Assembly: GCA_020073145.1 (NCBI GenBank)
Contig: JAIQFS010000043.1
Coordinates: forward strand, 1-64,000
Direction of reading: 5' to 3'
Origin: Terriglobia bacterium
Lineage (GTDB): Bacteria > Acidobacteriota > Terriglobia > Bryobacterales > Bryobacteraceae
Length of the DNA stretch: 64,000 bases
Shown here: positions 17,091 through 25,193 of the stretch, one piece after another
Numbering within the stretch: position 1 is the stretch's first letter
Layout: every line of letters starts with the position of its first letter
Translations under genes and position numbers: made by a program
The notes under the pieces: model-generated
The model's input: only the letters and a program-made list of their open reading frames with translations
Databases searched by the model: none
Told to the model about the DNA's origin: nothing

Positions 17091-19088
17091 TCACTCGGTG
17101 AAGACGGCAACGGTGTGCCGGCCGCGCGGCAACAAGAGCGTGAAGGGGCCGGCCCGCCCGGCCTGGTGGGCGCCATCCACCTGGGCGCCATCTACCTGGA
17201 TGCGGCGCGGAGGGCGATCCAACACCGCGATCGCGCGCGGGGCGCTCTGATAGGTGAATTCGATAGCGGACTCGTAGAGGACGCGGGCGGTCTGCAACTC
17301 TGCATTGAGGCGCAACAGGCGTGGGCCGGCTGGGTGCGGGTCCGGTTCGACGGTGTGCCGGCCGGCGGGAAGCCACGCGGTCTCGTCATCCGCCACGGGC
17401 CAGGGCTGGCCATCCACCAGGGCGGCGCCGGTCCAAGGCAGACCGACTCCGCGCGCCGAATCGACCGTGGTCTTCGCGCCGAGACGTTCGATGTGAGCCA
17501 CTGCGGCAGCGGCCGAGGGCAGCAGCTCCAGATCGGGCGGCGATAACGCGTGTTCGAAATAAAGCGCGGTCCGCTGGAAATGCGCAGTCGCCTGGCGAAC
17601 CAGTTGCAGCAGCTCGGTGCCGACCTGCTGCTTGGTGGGATACACATCCTGGTAGCGCTCGACGATGTTCAGGTCGAGCGCCAGTTGCTCGCGATGCGGC
17701 GTCAGCGCGCCGTAACGCTCAGCAAGGACCTGGAAGCGGAGCGGACCCAGATCCCACAGGGTGGCCGGCTCTTCGATCAGGAACGTGAAGGCGTGCCGGT
17801 CCAGCAGCGGAAGGACCCGCGCCGCATCGGCCCCGATGGCGTCCCGCATTTCCGGATCCAGCCGGTCATCGACGTGGGTCAGCACCAGATCGAGATCCGG
17901 TTTCTGTGCGCGGACCGATTCCAGAACGGCCATCCACTCTTCCTGCATCTTCCCCGCCAGCCGGCTCCGGAAATCGAGGAAGGCCCGCTGAGACTGCGGA
18001 TCGTTCCGCGCGGCGAAGAGCTCGATCGGGTCGAACCCGTGCTGCGCGCGAAACGCGGCCCGCACATCGCCGTTCATGGGGGTAAAGCGCGACGGGTTGC
18101 CGATGCCTTCCAGCGATTCGAAATACAGCTCCGCCAGATTCGCTCCATCCCAATCGAAGCGCCCGAGCAAGCCGCGCACGCCGGCAGACACGGCGTGAAA
18201 GCAATCGCGGTTGGTCAGGTTCATGAGCTTGCGCCAGTCGAGCTGGGCATCCTGGAGCAGGGCGGTCTGCTCGCGCCATTCGGGGTGATCCATCCAGAAC
18301 TGCTCGCTGACGTGCGGCAACTCGAGCCACGCGTAGACCAGGATGCCCTCGCGGTGACACACTGCGATGAGTTTCGCCAGGTAGGCGTCGCGCTCGGCAT
18401 CGGGCTCGTAAAAATGCCACGCGGCGACGTGCAAAGCCGCGATCCCGGCCTTGCGCCAGCGGACGGCAAAATAATCCAGGTCGACTCGTGAACGGTAGGA
18501 GGAATCGAAGAAGGCCCACAGCCGCGACGAGCGGAACGGCGGCTCCAGTCCCAAATCGCACAACGCCGCTAGCAGGAAAGGAAACCGCTCGTAGCCGCGG
18601 TCGCCCGGAGAGGCCGCCACCCACAGCACGGCGCCGGCGCCGCGGTGCAGTCCCGCGACCAGCGGAGCTCCGGACCAACGCTCGCGCGTGAACACCCGCG
18701 CGCCTTCCGGAAGAACGAACACCGGCAGATTGAGGGCCTTCTCCCACACGATCGGCAGCTTCGGCCGGCGCTCCTCGATGAGGCTTGCGACCCTCACAGT
18801 TCCCGCTCCGGGCTGAAAGCCCAACTGGCCGGCTAGCGGAGACTGACCTTCGAGGATCAGGATGGCGCCCTGGTCCACGCGCAGGATCCAATCTTCTCGG
18901 GCCGGCGCTCCGGCTCGAGCCACCAGAACGTGGGCGCGGTCCGGCGGCTGGGCTTCGAATCCGATGGCAGAGAGGATCTCCGGCCAAGCGCCGGCTTCGC
19001 CTGAAACCACGCTAAAGTACGGCAACTCGCCGCCGCGGGCGGCGCCGCACGCCAGCATCAAGCTGACGGCGCTAGTGAGTAAACGCAT
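17091..19088 (-). CDS. Secreted multidomain protein with a glycosidase-like TIM-barrel region
   Basis: A 665-residue protein with a signal peptide (MRLLTSAVSLMLACGAARG). I see three regions. Residues about 20-190 form an alpha/beta domain reminiscent of a glutamine-amidotransferase-like fold. Residues about 195-500 look like a hypothetical glycoside-hydrolase TIM barrel (RLWAFFDSSYRSRVDLDYFA, ILVYAWLELP, WDGANLAELYFESLEG). A C-terminal beta-rich part carries two copies of an AGRHTVE/RGRHTVA-type PEGA-like end. The likely role is processing or binding a polysaccharide, by analogy with the PgaB C-terminal domain; that is inference. I start at 19088; its start overlaps the upstream TPR gene by 17 bases, so the two are co-translated. 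The catalytic acids cannot be assigned with confidence. Confidence 0.7.
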   Translation of the reverse strand: MRLLTSAVSLMLACGAARGGELPYFSVVSGEAGAWPEILSAIGFEAQPPDRAHVLVARAGAPAREDWILRVDQGAILILEGQSPLAGQLGFQPGAGTVRVASLIEERRPKLPIVWEKALNLPVFVLPEGARVFTRERWSGAPLVAGLHRGAGAVLWVAASPGDRGYERFPFLLAALCDLGLEPPFRSSRLWAFFDSSYRSRVDLDYFAVRWRKAGIAALHVAAWHFYEPDAERDAYLAKLIAVCHREGILVYAWLELPHVSEQFWMDHPEWREQTALLQDAQLDWRKLMNLTNRDCFHAVSAGVRGLLGRFDWDGANLAELYFESLEGIGNPSRFTPMNGDVRAAFRAQHGFDPIELFAARNDPQSQRAFLDFRSRLAGKMQEEWMAVLESVRAQKPDLDLVLTHVDDRLDPEMRDAIGADAARVLPLLDRHAFTFLIEEPATLWDLGPLRFQVLAERYGALTPHREQLALDLNIVERYQDVYPTKQQVGTELLQLVRQATAHFQRTALYFEHALSPPDLELLPSAAAAVAHIERLGAKTTVDSARGVGLPWTGAALVDGQPWPVADDETAWLPAGRHTVEPDPHPAGPRLLRLNAELQTARVLYESAIEFTYQSAPRAIAVLDRPPRRIQVDGAQVDGAHQAGRAGPFTLLLPRGRHTVAVFTE

Positions 19089-21051
19089 ACCACATCCCCA
19101 CGCGCAGGTCGCGAAAGGCGGCCTGCGGATAGCTGGCATGAATCAAATAGGCGCCGCGCAACCAGTCGACCGTGACAAACACCGACCGCGGCAGCACCGG
19201 TGGACGAAAGCGGATTCCAGGGCCCCATTCTACGAAATTGGCCCAACCCTGCCGTTTGGCGTCCACGGTCACGTTGGCGTTCGCATAAACCTGGGCCCGT
19301 AGCGCCGGCGGACCCGCCGTGTATCCGAAACGGGTTTGCTGGTAGCCTAGAAAGTCATTGCCGAAACGGCTCAGAAACACGCCATCGGTGGTGGAGGCGA
19401 GGAACCACCCTGAGGATTCGCCGCCCAACGCCGCGCCCACCCCGCGGGTGACCGAAATGCCGCCGCGATAGTCGGGTAGCAGATGGCCGGTGACGTAACT
19501 CATGGCCGAGCCCGCTTCGGCCCAGCCTGTGATCCCGTGCCACGGCACGGTCGCTACGCCAACTGCCAGGATGAAGGAGCTTTCCGAGAGATACTGCGGG
19601 GCGGCGACTCCCGTGCTGACCCTGGTGTCGCCGATGAACCGCAGGCTGACGTACGGGCGAAGCGGGATGCCCAGGCGCACGTCGGTCTTGAGCTGCCCAT
19701 AGGAAAAGAAATCGTGCCAACGGGTGGAGAACACGGGCAACAGCCAGACCGTGGTCCGGAATCGCGCCGTGGCGCCGCGCAAGTTGTGCCAAGCTCGCGC
19801 GGCCTCGCGGGCAATCCGCGGGTCGGCGCTGCGGCGCGCGAGATCGAACCAGCGCTCAGCCCGTGTATCCTGATGCAGCATGTTGGATACCTGGCCGAGC
19901 TGGAGCGTCAAGGTGTCGTCGGCGGGTTCCGCCTCGTGGGCGATCTCCAGATATTTCAAGGCATCCGGCAGATAGCCGGCCTGGAGGCTGCGCTCGGCCA
20001 TGACCTTGGCATCGACGTCGGCGGGCTTCGCCTCGGTGCGCGGCCCGAGCGGAGCAGGACCGTGGAGTACGGTCCGCACGCGCCCGGCAAGTTCCTCATC
20101 CGGACCGGCCAGGACGCGGTCGAAGAACGGCTGCGCCGCGGCATCATCGCCACGCGCGTGGAGCAGAAAGGCGAGTTGAGCGGCGGAGAGCAGGTCGCCC
20201 GGCGGCGTTTCCGCCAGCAGCCGGAATTCGGGTTCAGCGTCGAGCGGCCGGTCCATGCGCAGCAACAGGTAGGCCAGCTCGCGGCGCAGCTCGACGCTGG
20301 CGGGATCGAGCTGGAGAGCACGCCGGAATTCGTCGACGTACGGGTAGCGGTCGGGAAGCAGCTCCCGCGCCCGTTCGGCGGCGCGCATTTCCCCGCCGCG
20401 CGATGCGGCCAGCAGCGCGGCGTCGGCGTCGGATCCGGGGGGAGATCCGCGGTTGAGTTGCTTCCAGACACGGCCGAGGTCGAGCAGCACGGAGCGGCGG
20501 GCGGGCAGGATCCGCCAGGCCTTCTCATAGTGCTCGGCCGCTAACGCAAGGTCGTCGCGCTGTTCGGCGAGTGTCGCCAGCTCGAAGTGCGCGCTGAAAT
20601 TGTCAGGTCCGCGAGCCAGCGCTTCCTGCCAGCGGGCGATTCCTGCAACCAGAGGCTCATCGATATTCCGGAACGCTTGCTCGGCGGTGGCGTTTCCCTC
20701 CCGGCGCAGGCGGTCGAAGATGCGCCGGGCTTGCGCCTGTTCTTTGGCTTCGTAACAAAGGAAAGCGTACTCGAGGGCCACCGCGGTGTCGTCGGGGTCC
20801 AGGCGGAGCGCTTCGCGAAACTGGTCTCGGGCGCGCTCGTTTTCGCCGATCTTGAGATAGGTATAGGCTAGGTCTTTGCGGATCGCGGAGCGCGCCGGCG
20901 CCGCCTCGATGGCCGTCAGGAAACCGGCGACGGCAGTGTCATAGTCGCGGACGCGCAGCGCGTCGTAGGCGCGCGCCAGCGGCTCATAGGCGGGATCGGG
21001 CGCCTGGGCGCAGGCGCAGGTTATGGCGGCGAAGAGTATGGCGACACGCAT
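19072..21051 (-). CDS. TPR protein with a C-terminal outer-membrane beta-barrel (NfrA/PgaA-like)
   Basis: A 659-residue secreted protein (signal MRVAILFAAITCACA). Residues about 25-410 are TPR repeats (for example AIRKDLAYTYLKIGENERAR and REALRLDPDDTAVALEYA). The last ~230 residues are beta-rich with alternating aromatic strands (VWLLPVFSTRWHDFF onward), resembling the C-terminal barrel of NfrA, PgaA, PelB and BcsC proteins that export exopolysaccharide. I start at the ATG at 21051, which gives a clean signal peptide; an upstream in-frame start at 21078 exists. The downstream gene overlaps it. No polysaccharide synthase is adjacent, so the partner is elsewhere or the pair does something different. 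Confidence 0.75.
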   Translation of the reverse strand: MRVAILFAAITCACAQAPDPAYEPLARAYDALRVRDYDTAVAGFLTAIEAAPARSAIRKDLAYTYLKIGENERARDQFREALRLDPDDTAVALEYAFLCYEAKEQAQARRIFDRLRREGNATAEQAFRNIDEPLVAGIARWQEALARGPDNFSAHFELATLAEQRDDLALAAEHYEKAWRILPARRSVLLDLGRVWKQLNRGSPPGSDADAALLAASRGGEMRAAERARELLPDRYPYVDEFRRALQLDPASVELRRELAYLLLRMDRPLDAEPEFRLLAETPPGDLLSAAQLAFLLHARGDDAAAQPFFDRVLAGPDEELAGRVRTVLHGPAPLGPRTEAKPADVDAKVMAERSLQAGYLPDALKYLEIAHEAEPADDTLTLQLGQVSNMLHQDTRAERWFDLARRSADPRIAREAARAWHNLRGATARFRTTVWLLPVFSTRWHDFFSYGQLKTDVRLGIPLRPYVSLRFIGDTRVSTGVAAPQYLSESSFILAVGVATVPWHGITGWAEAGSAMSYVTGHLLPDYRGGISVTRGVGAALGGESSGWFLASTTDGVFLSRFGNDFLGYQQTRFGYTAGPPALRAQVYANANVTVDAKRQGWANFVEWGPGIRFRPPVLPRSVFVTVDWLRGAYLIHASYPQAAFRDLRVGMWYAFTH

Positions 21052-21276
21052 AGCCCGACACACGGATAGTACGACCAAGCGGGTCGATTCTCATCGGATT
21101 TTGAAGCCGACAACCGGCGGAAGTTCACTCACGACTGTGCGCCAGTTTCGTCGAGCAATTGGCCGGCTCTCGACTCCAACGTGTACCCAAAGAGGCAATC
21201 ACTGCGGAGGCAGACGCGCCTCCAGGGACCAATCGGCAAAATAACGCGCTTCGAACTCTCGGCTTACACCGTCACC

Positions 21277-23106
21277 TCACCGCTTCCGCATCGGAACCCA
21301 AGAGGGTGCACCCTCTTCGGTCGAGTTATCGGTCAGCAGACGAACGTTCGAGCCGTCCGCACGCATGACGGCGATCTCTCCATAGGGCTGGAAGGTCAGA
21401 CCGGCGGGAGAAGCCAACAGCAGGTGGATCGCTTCATCCTTGAATCCCTGCTGCCCCGTCGCGAAGGCAATCCATTCCCCATCGGGAGAGAAACTGGAAT
21501 GAGCGTTCTTGCCCGGCGCATGAGTCAGACGTTGCAGGCCGGATCCATCCGGCCGGATCCTGTAAATCTCATAATCGCCGTCCCGCTTACTGGTGAAAGC
21601 GATCCAGTCGCCGCGGGGCGACCAATCGGGGAATACATCGTATTCCGAACCGGTCTCCAGTTTCCGGCTTTTGCCCGTCGCCAGGTCCAGAATGTGCAAA
21701 CCCCGCACCGGACCCTTCGTCACACGATAGGCCACCTGTTTGCCGTCAGGCGACCAACTCGGCGATCCGCTATTTTCATCGGCCGCTGTGAGGGCCGTCA
21801 TACTGGACCCATCGGGACGAATGCTCATCAATTGCGCCGGCTTGATCGTCTCCCTTTGATAAAGCCCTCCCAGGGTAAACAGGATGACGTCGCCCACCGG
21901 AGACCACATCGGCAACATCATGTCATCGGTAGCCGGACCCTCAAAGATCACCCGATGATCGGAACCGTCCGGACGCGCCACAACGATCGAGCCGCTCCGG
22001 GACGCGCCATTCAGGGTGCCCTCCTGGTAGACCATCCGGTCTCCGCTGGGAGAAAAGGAAGCAGGATAGGGGAAACGCCGCAAAACGAACGACGGGTCCC
22101 TGCCCGGCCACGGGCGAACCATATAGTCGCGATCCGCGCTCACCTCCACCTCGCGATGAAAGATCATGGTGCGGCCGTCGGGCGACCAATCCGGCGCCTC
22201 GAAGTCGCCCGCGAGTTTAACCCCGCCGGTGTAGGTAAGGCCGGTGCTAGTCTGGTACGCGATCTCGTTCGAATCCACGTAGCGTGGAAAGACTTTCAGC
22301 CCCCCGCCGTCCGTAATTGTCTTTCGCGAGCCCGTCTTCCAATCCACTGAGACGATCTGGCTCAGGCCGTTGCCGAAAATCAAGCCGCCTTTGCAGACCT
22401 GGTCCAGAGCAGCGGTGTAGAAAATGAGGCGGGATCCATCCGGTGACCAGTGTGGGGTTCCCGTCAACTCGGAGGAATCGGTGATTCCGCGCAAACCCGA
22501 ACCATCCGGATGCACAACGTAAATACGGGTGAATTGCGGGGTTACAAAGGGCGCAGGACCGGGCGCGGTCGTGGCCGGACACTCTTTGATCCGGGGATCC
22601 CGATCCGAAGAGAAGGCAATCCATTGTCCGTCCGGAGACCATGCGGGCCTGAAATCTCCGGCCGGATGATTGGTAAGGTTGCGCAGTTTGTGCGTCGCGA
22701 GATCGAGAACCCAGATGTCCGCCTGCCCGCTCCGGCTCGATACGAACGCAAGGCTCTTCCCGTCGGGCGAGAGCGCCCCCTGGTCGTCAAAGGCGGGATC
22801 ATCGGTCAGCCGCTCGAGCTGCGATCCGTCCGCATGGACCCGATAAATGTCCGCGGAGCCGGCGCGATGCGACGTGAAAACGATCCATCGTCCATCCGGA
22901 GAAAAGGTCGCATTGTAATCCAGCGCGGAGTTGGGTACGAGCGGGCGCGGGTTACTGCCGTCTCGCGCAGCTATAAAGATGTCCGTGTTGTACGGCGCGT
23001 AACTCTTGATCGCGATGGTATATTTGGCGGCGCTATTGCCTTGGGCTGCCGCAACCACACAACATAAAAGCGGTAGGTGAAGTAAGCCGAATCGTGAACA
23101 GCCCAT
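21277..23106 (-). CDS. TolB-like beta-propeller (PD40/WD40-like) secreted protein
   Basis: A 609-residue protein with a probable signal peptide. It is built from about ten repeats of the pattern SPDG-(R/K/Q)-x-(I/L)-x-F-x-S-x-R with DI(Y/W), for example FSPDGRWIVFTSHRAGS and WSPDGQWIAFSSDRD. That is the TolB C-terminal propeller fold. Probably periplasmic and used for protein binding, but there is no TolB N-terminal domain and no Tol/Pal gene nearby, so it is not TolB itself. It is preceded by an 180-base spacer and stands alone. Confidence 0.85.
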   Translation of the reverse strand: MGCSRFGLLHLPLLCCVVAAAQGNSAAKYTIAIKSYAPYNTDIFIAARDGSNPRPLVPNSALDYNATFSPDGRWIVFTSHRAGSADIYRVHADGSQLERLTDDPAFDDQGALSPDGKSLAFVSSRSGQADIWVLDLATHKLRNLTNHPAGDFRPAWSPDGQWIAFSSDRDPRIKECPATTAPGPAPFVTPQFTRIYVVHPDGSGLRGITDSSELTGTPHWSPDGSRLIFYTAALDQVCKGGLIFGNGLSQIVSVDWKTGSRKTITDGGGLKVFPRYVDSNEIAYQTSTGLTYTGGVKLAGDFEAPDWSPDGRTMIFHREVEVSADRDYMVRPWPGRDPSFVLRRFPYPASFSPSGDRMVYQEGTLNGASRSGSIVVARPDGSDHRVIFEGPATDDMMLPMWSPVGDVILFTLGGLYQRETIKPAQLMSIRPDGSSMTALTAADENSGSPSWSPDGKQVAYRVTKGPVRGLHILDLATGKSRKLETGSEYDVFPDWSPRGDWIAFTSKRDGDYEIYRIRPDGSGLQRLTHAPGKNAHSSFSPDGEWIAFATGQQGFKDEAIHLLLASPAGLTFQPYGEIAVMRADGSNVRLLTDNSTEEGAPSWVPMRKR

Positions 23107-23285
23107 TCGTCATCCCTCTTTAGTTTCATCGATGACTATCACAAGCTCCGCGTCACCGACGGACGGTGTCTCAAAAGCAAACGATCACAACAAAACAATC
23201 CGGTCGGAGCTAAAAACCTACACCCCGGCGGGCGTTACCAGCCGCGCGGGATTCTCGCGATCGTTAACCGAGTGGTGAGGAACGC

Positions 23286-23777
23286 CTACTTCAACTGCTC
23301 CGCCACCTTGGCCACGCCGGCTTTGGCGCAGGCGTCGTCCTGCTCCTGGCTGGATCCGGAGCTGCCGACGCCGCCGATGATTTCGTTGCCGATCTGGATG
23401 GGGACTCCGCCGCCCAACGCTAGGATGTCGGCGACGTCGCGTTGCGCGGCATAAGCGGGCTCGGCGGTGCGCTTCTGAAACTCCAGCGTGGTGGTGCGAA
23501 ACATCCGCGCCGTGAATGCCTTGCGGCGGGCCATGTCGGCCGTTTGCGCGGTGGCCTGTTCATCGCGCAGAATCACCAGTACCTGGCCGGCGCGGTCGAC
23601 GACGGCCGCCGCAGTGGCATAGCCCTTCGCCTTACAAGCCGCGAGGGTGGCTTCGGCGATGGTCTTGGCCATCCCCAGCGATAGATTCCGCTGCGTCACC
23701 ACGCCCTGCGCGGCCGAATGGCCCGACAGCAGCGCGGCCACGCCAATTCCCGCCAGCGCCTTCAGCTTGTATGACAT
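23286..23777 (-). CDS. GlcG/HbpS-family heme-binding-like secreted protein
   Basis: A 163-residue DUF336-type protein. It has a signal peptide (LKALAGIGVAALLSGHSAAQ), then the characteristic GYATAAAVVDRAGQVLVILRD and ARRKAFTARMF, and a C-terminal glycine stretch (ILALGGGVPIQIGNEIIGGVG). Family members (HbpS, GlcG) bind heme or small molecules, but the function of most is unknown. ATG at 23777 is chosen because GGAGGGG lies six bases upstream; an in-frame codon at 23798 has no such site. A perfect TATAAT at 23798-23803 gives a short leader. Confidence 0.85.
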   Translation of the reverse strand: MSYKLKALAGIGVAALLSGHSAAQGVVTQRNLSLGMAKTIAEATLAACKAKGYATAAAVVDRAGQVLVILRDEQATAQTADMARRKAFTARMFRTTTLEFQKRTAEPAYAAQRDVADILALGGGVPIQIGNEIIGGVGSSGSSQEQDDACAKAGVAKVAEQLK

Positions 23778-23797
23778 GAGCCCCTCCGTCGGTGACA

Positions 23798-23803
23798 ATT
23801 ATA
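23798..23803 (-). promoter_or_regulatory. -10 element for the GlcG/HbpS-like gene
   Basis: On the minus strand this is a perfect TATAAT, 20 bases before the ATG. It is followed by GGAGGGG as ribosome-binding site, which makes this one of the few clear conventional promoter/leader pairs here. A convincing -35 is not visible. Confidence 0.5.
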
Positions 23804-23833
23804 CCCACTCGGATGCGTCGAGCAAGCAGGCAG

Positions 23834-23984
23834 ATCGAGATGACCGTCAACGATCCCAAGGCGTACACCAAGCTGCGGACGCTGCAACTGACCCAGACCC
23901 TCATGCTCGACTCGGAGCTGTTGGACTACATTTGCCTCGAAGAACGAATAGGACGAACGGCACCTGGGGGAAAGTAAGGGTTGA
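23834..23984 (+). pseudogene. Decayed 3' end of a conserved gene
   Basis: IEMTVNDPKAYTK...DSELLDYICLE reads like the C-terminal ~40 residues of a secreted Acidobacteriota protein family whose end I recall as DDPKAYTKPW...TELLDFICxENEKD.HLVG. After CLE the frame is lost. Reading the next frame from 23943 gives NE, a TAG, then DERHLGESKG and a stop, which restores the expected ending. One frameshift plus one in-frame stop, and no upstream part of the gene, mark it as a remnant. The family identification is from memory. Confidence 0.5.
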
Positions 23985-24227
23985 CGTTCGGGGTGCAAAA
24001 CGTCCTCCTCGAACCGCGTAAATTTGGGACGATTGCGACTCGGCGCACCTCGCCTGAAACTGCCGATCGCTGAAACAACGACCCTTACGGGCATGGACCT
24101 TGGGTTGCCTGCGGATGCAGCGTTGCGGGTTGCCAGCCTGCGTAGGCCGCTAGGCAGGTCCCGGGCAATCCGTTTCGGTTTGAATTGCGGGGCCACCCTG
24201 GCCGTGCGTGCGGGGTGGCCTTTTTTT
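23983..24227 (+). ncRNA. Candidate structured non-coding RNA ending at a strong terminator
   Basis: No coding frame is convincing, yet the stretch folds into consecutive helices. They are 23983-24004 (GACGTT/AACGTC), 24035-24070 (GCGA-CGGC/GCCG-TCGC), 24109-24120 (CTGC/GCAG) and 24127-24171. The last is a long hairpin: GGGTTGCC/GGCAATCC outside, then CCTGCGTAG/CTAGGCAGG around GCCG. A terminator with seven T's closes the unit. There is no plus-strand gene downstream, so it is not a simple leader. It could be a 6S-like or other regulatory RNA, or the 3' tail of the decayed gene. I cannot match it to a known family. Confidence 0.45.
24191..24227 (+). terminator. Rho-independent terminator
   Basis: GGCCACCC (24191-24198) pairs with GGGTGGCC (24213-24220), loop of 14, followed directly by TTTTTTT (24221-24227). 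The T-run is on the plus strand only, so it ends a plus-strand transcript coming from the candidate RNA or the gene remnant upstream. Confidence 0.85.
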
Positions 24228-24273
24228 CGGGACGGCCAACCGCCGGATCCGGGGTAAGCGAGCGGGCTGCCGG

Positions 24274-24693
24274 CTACTTCCCCGGATGGCCGGTAATGGC
24301 CGCGCAGGCGGCGCGGACGGCGTTGCCCAGCAGATGGGTCGAGCCGCTATAGATCAGGTCCTTCTGCTTATTGAAGACCGCCACTTTGTTGCCGTGCTCG
24401 AACGGCGTGAAGGGATTGCGCGGCTCATGGTCCAGCCGCACCGTGTACTCGGCCTTGTCCTGGTCGCCGGTGATGAGGACGTCGGGACAATGCTGGACGA
24501 ACGCCTTCATCACCTCGGTGTTTTCCGGGCTGGCGCCGCCGGAGAAGGAAAGCGCGCCTTTGACATCGCTGCCCGACACATCCCCCGAGACCTGGATGGG
24601 ATGGCTGTCGGTGACGAAGATCCGCGGTTTATCCGCCGCCGCGATTGCCAGCGGAAGGGCGAGGGCCAAGAACAGAGGGTACGTACGTTTCAT
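24274..24693 (-). CDS. Small secreted protein of unknown function
   Basis: A 139-residue protein with a clean signal peptide (MKRTYPLFLALALPLAIAAA). The mature part contains RIFVTDSHPIQVSGD and the alpha/beta-like pattern of CPDVLITGDQDKAEYTVRLDHE, ending with an ILYSGSTHLLGNAVRAACAAI-like helix. That layout recalls proteins that read out a lipoprotein/LpoB-like fold, but I do not recognise the family with confidence. It is followed 20 bases earlier in its direction by nothing obvious, and the small GYF-like gene lies 54 bases upstream on the same strand. Confidence 0.65.
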   Translation of the reverse strand: MKRTYPLFLALALPLAIAAADKPRIFVTDSHPIQVSGDVSGSDVKGALSFSGGASPENTEVMKAFVQHCPDVLITGDQDKAEYTVRLDHEPRNPFTPFEHGNKVAVFNKQKDLIYSGSTHLLGNAVRAACAAITGHPGK

Positions 24694-24747
24694 GACAGTC
24701 TCCAGGGTGGTGCCGACCCAAGAGACGCGCCTTGCGGGGAGGCGGTT

Positions 24748-24933
24748 TCAACGAGCGCCGAGAGCCTGCGCGGGAAATCCGCCGATCTCGGAGGCCTTCA
24801 CCCAGCGGCGTTCGTGAACGTCGAAGACGGAAGTATCGGGCGTCAGATCGCCCTGGCGCACGGCGGCTAGCCATGCGGAACGGCCGTCAACCACCTGCTC
24901 GGCGCCCTCGCGGTCGATGAATCGGAGTCTCAT
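24748..24933 (-). CDS. Small GYF_2/DUF4339-like protein
   Basis: A 61-residue frame from the ATG at 24933. The segment AWLAAVRQGDLTPDTSVFD...WVKASEIGGF has the spacing of the GYF_2 (DUF4339) domain, which normally reads as L-x-x-A-x-x-x-G-x-(I/L)-x-(P)-D-T-x-V and ends with W-x-x-A. Such domains are usually protein-binding modules attached to larger proteins; here it stands free. No signal peptide or membrane segment. It may be co-transcribed with the secreted protein downstream. Confidence 0.55.
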   Translation of the reverse strand: MRLRFIDREGAEQVVDGRSAWLAAVRQGDLTPDTSVFDVHERRWVKASEIGGFPAQALGAR

Positions 24934-25076
24934 AGGTTCGCGCGTCCCGGGGGCGTGTGCACCGCCCCGATCTCCTGATGGTGAGCCCAAGCGAGGCCGA
25001 ACGCCAGCGTGAGAGGTACCGTTGCGGTAATGGAACCTTGGATCTAACGGGGAGCCCGGGCCACAGGAGGGAAGGG

Positions 25077-25152
<76 letters not shown>

Positions 25153-25193
25153 TTGGGGTGAGTTCCGATTATAACCCATTACAACTGGAATTC

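Noticed and set aside
23983-24227. RNase P RNA, SRP RNA or tmRNA
   Set aside because: None of the expected motifs (for example GGAAGC tetraloop of SRP RNA, the tRNA-like T-arm end of tmRNA, or the conserved RNase P core) is visible; left as unassigned.
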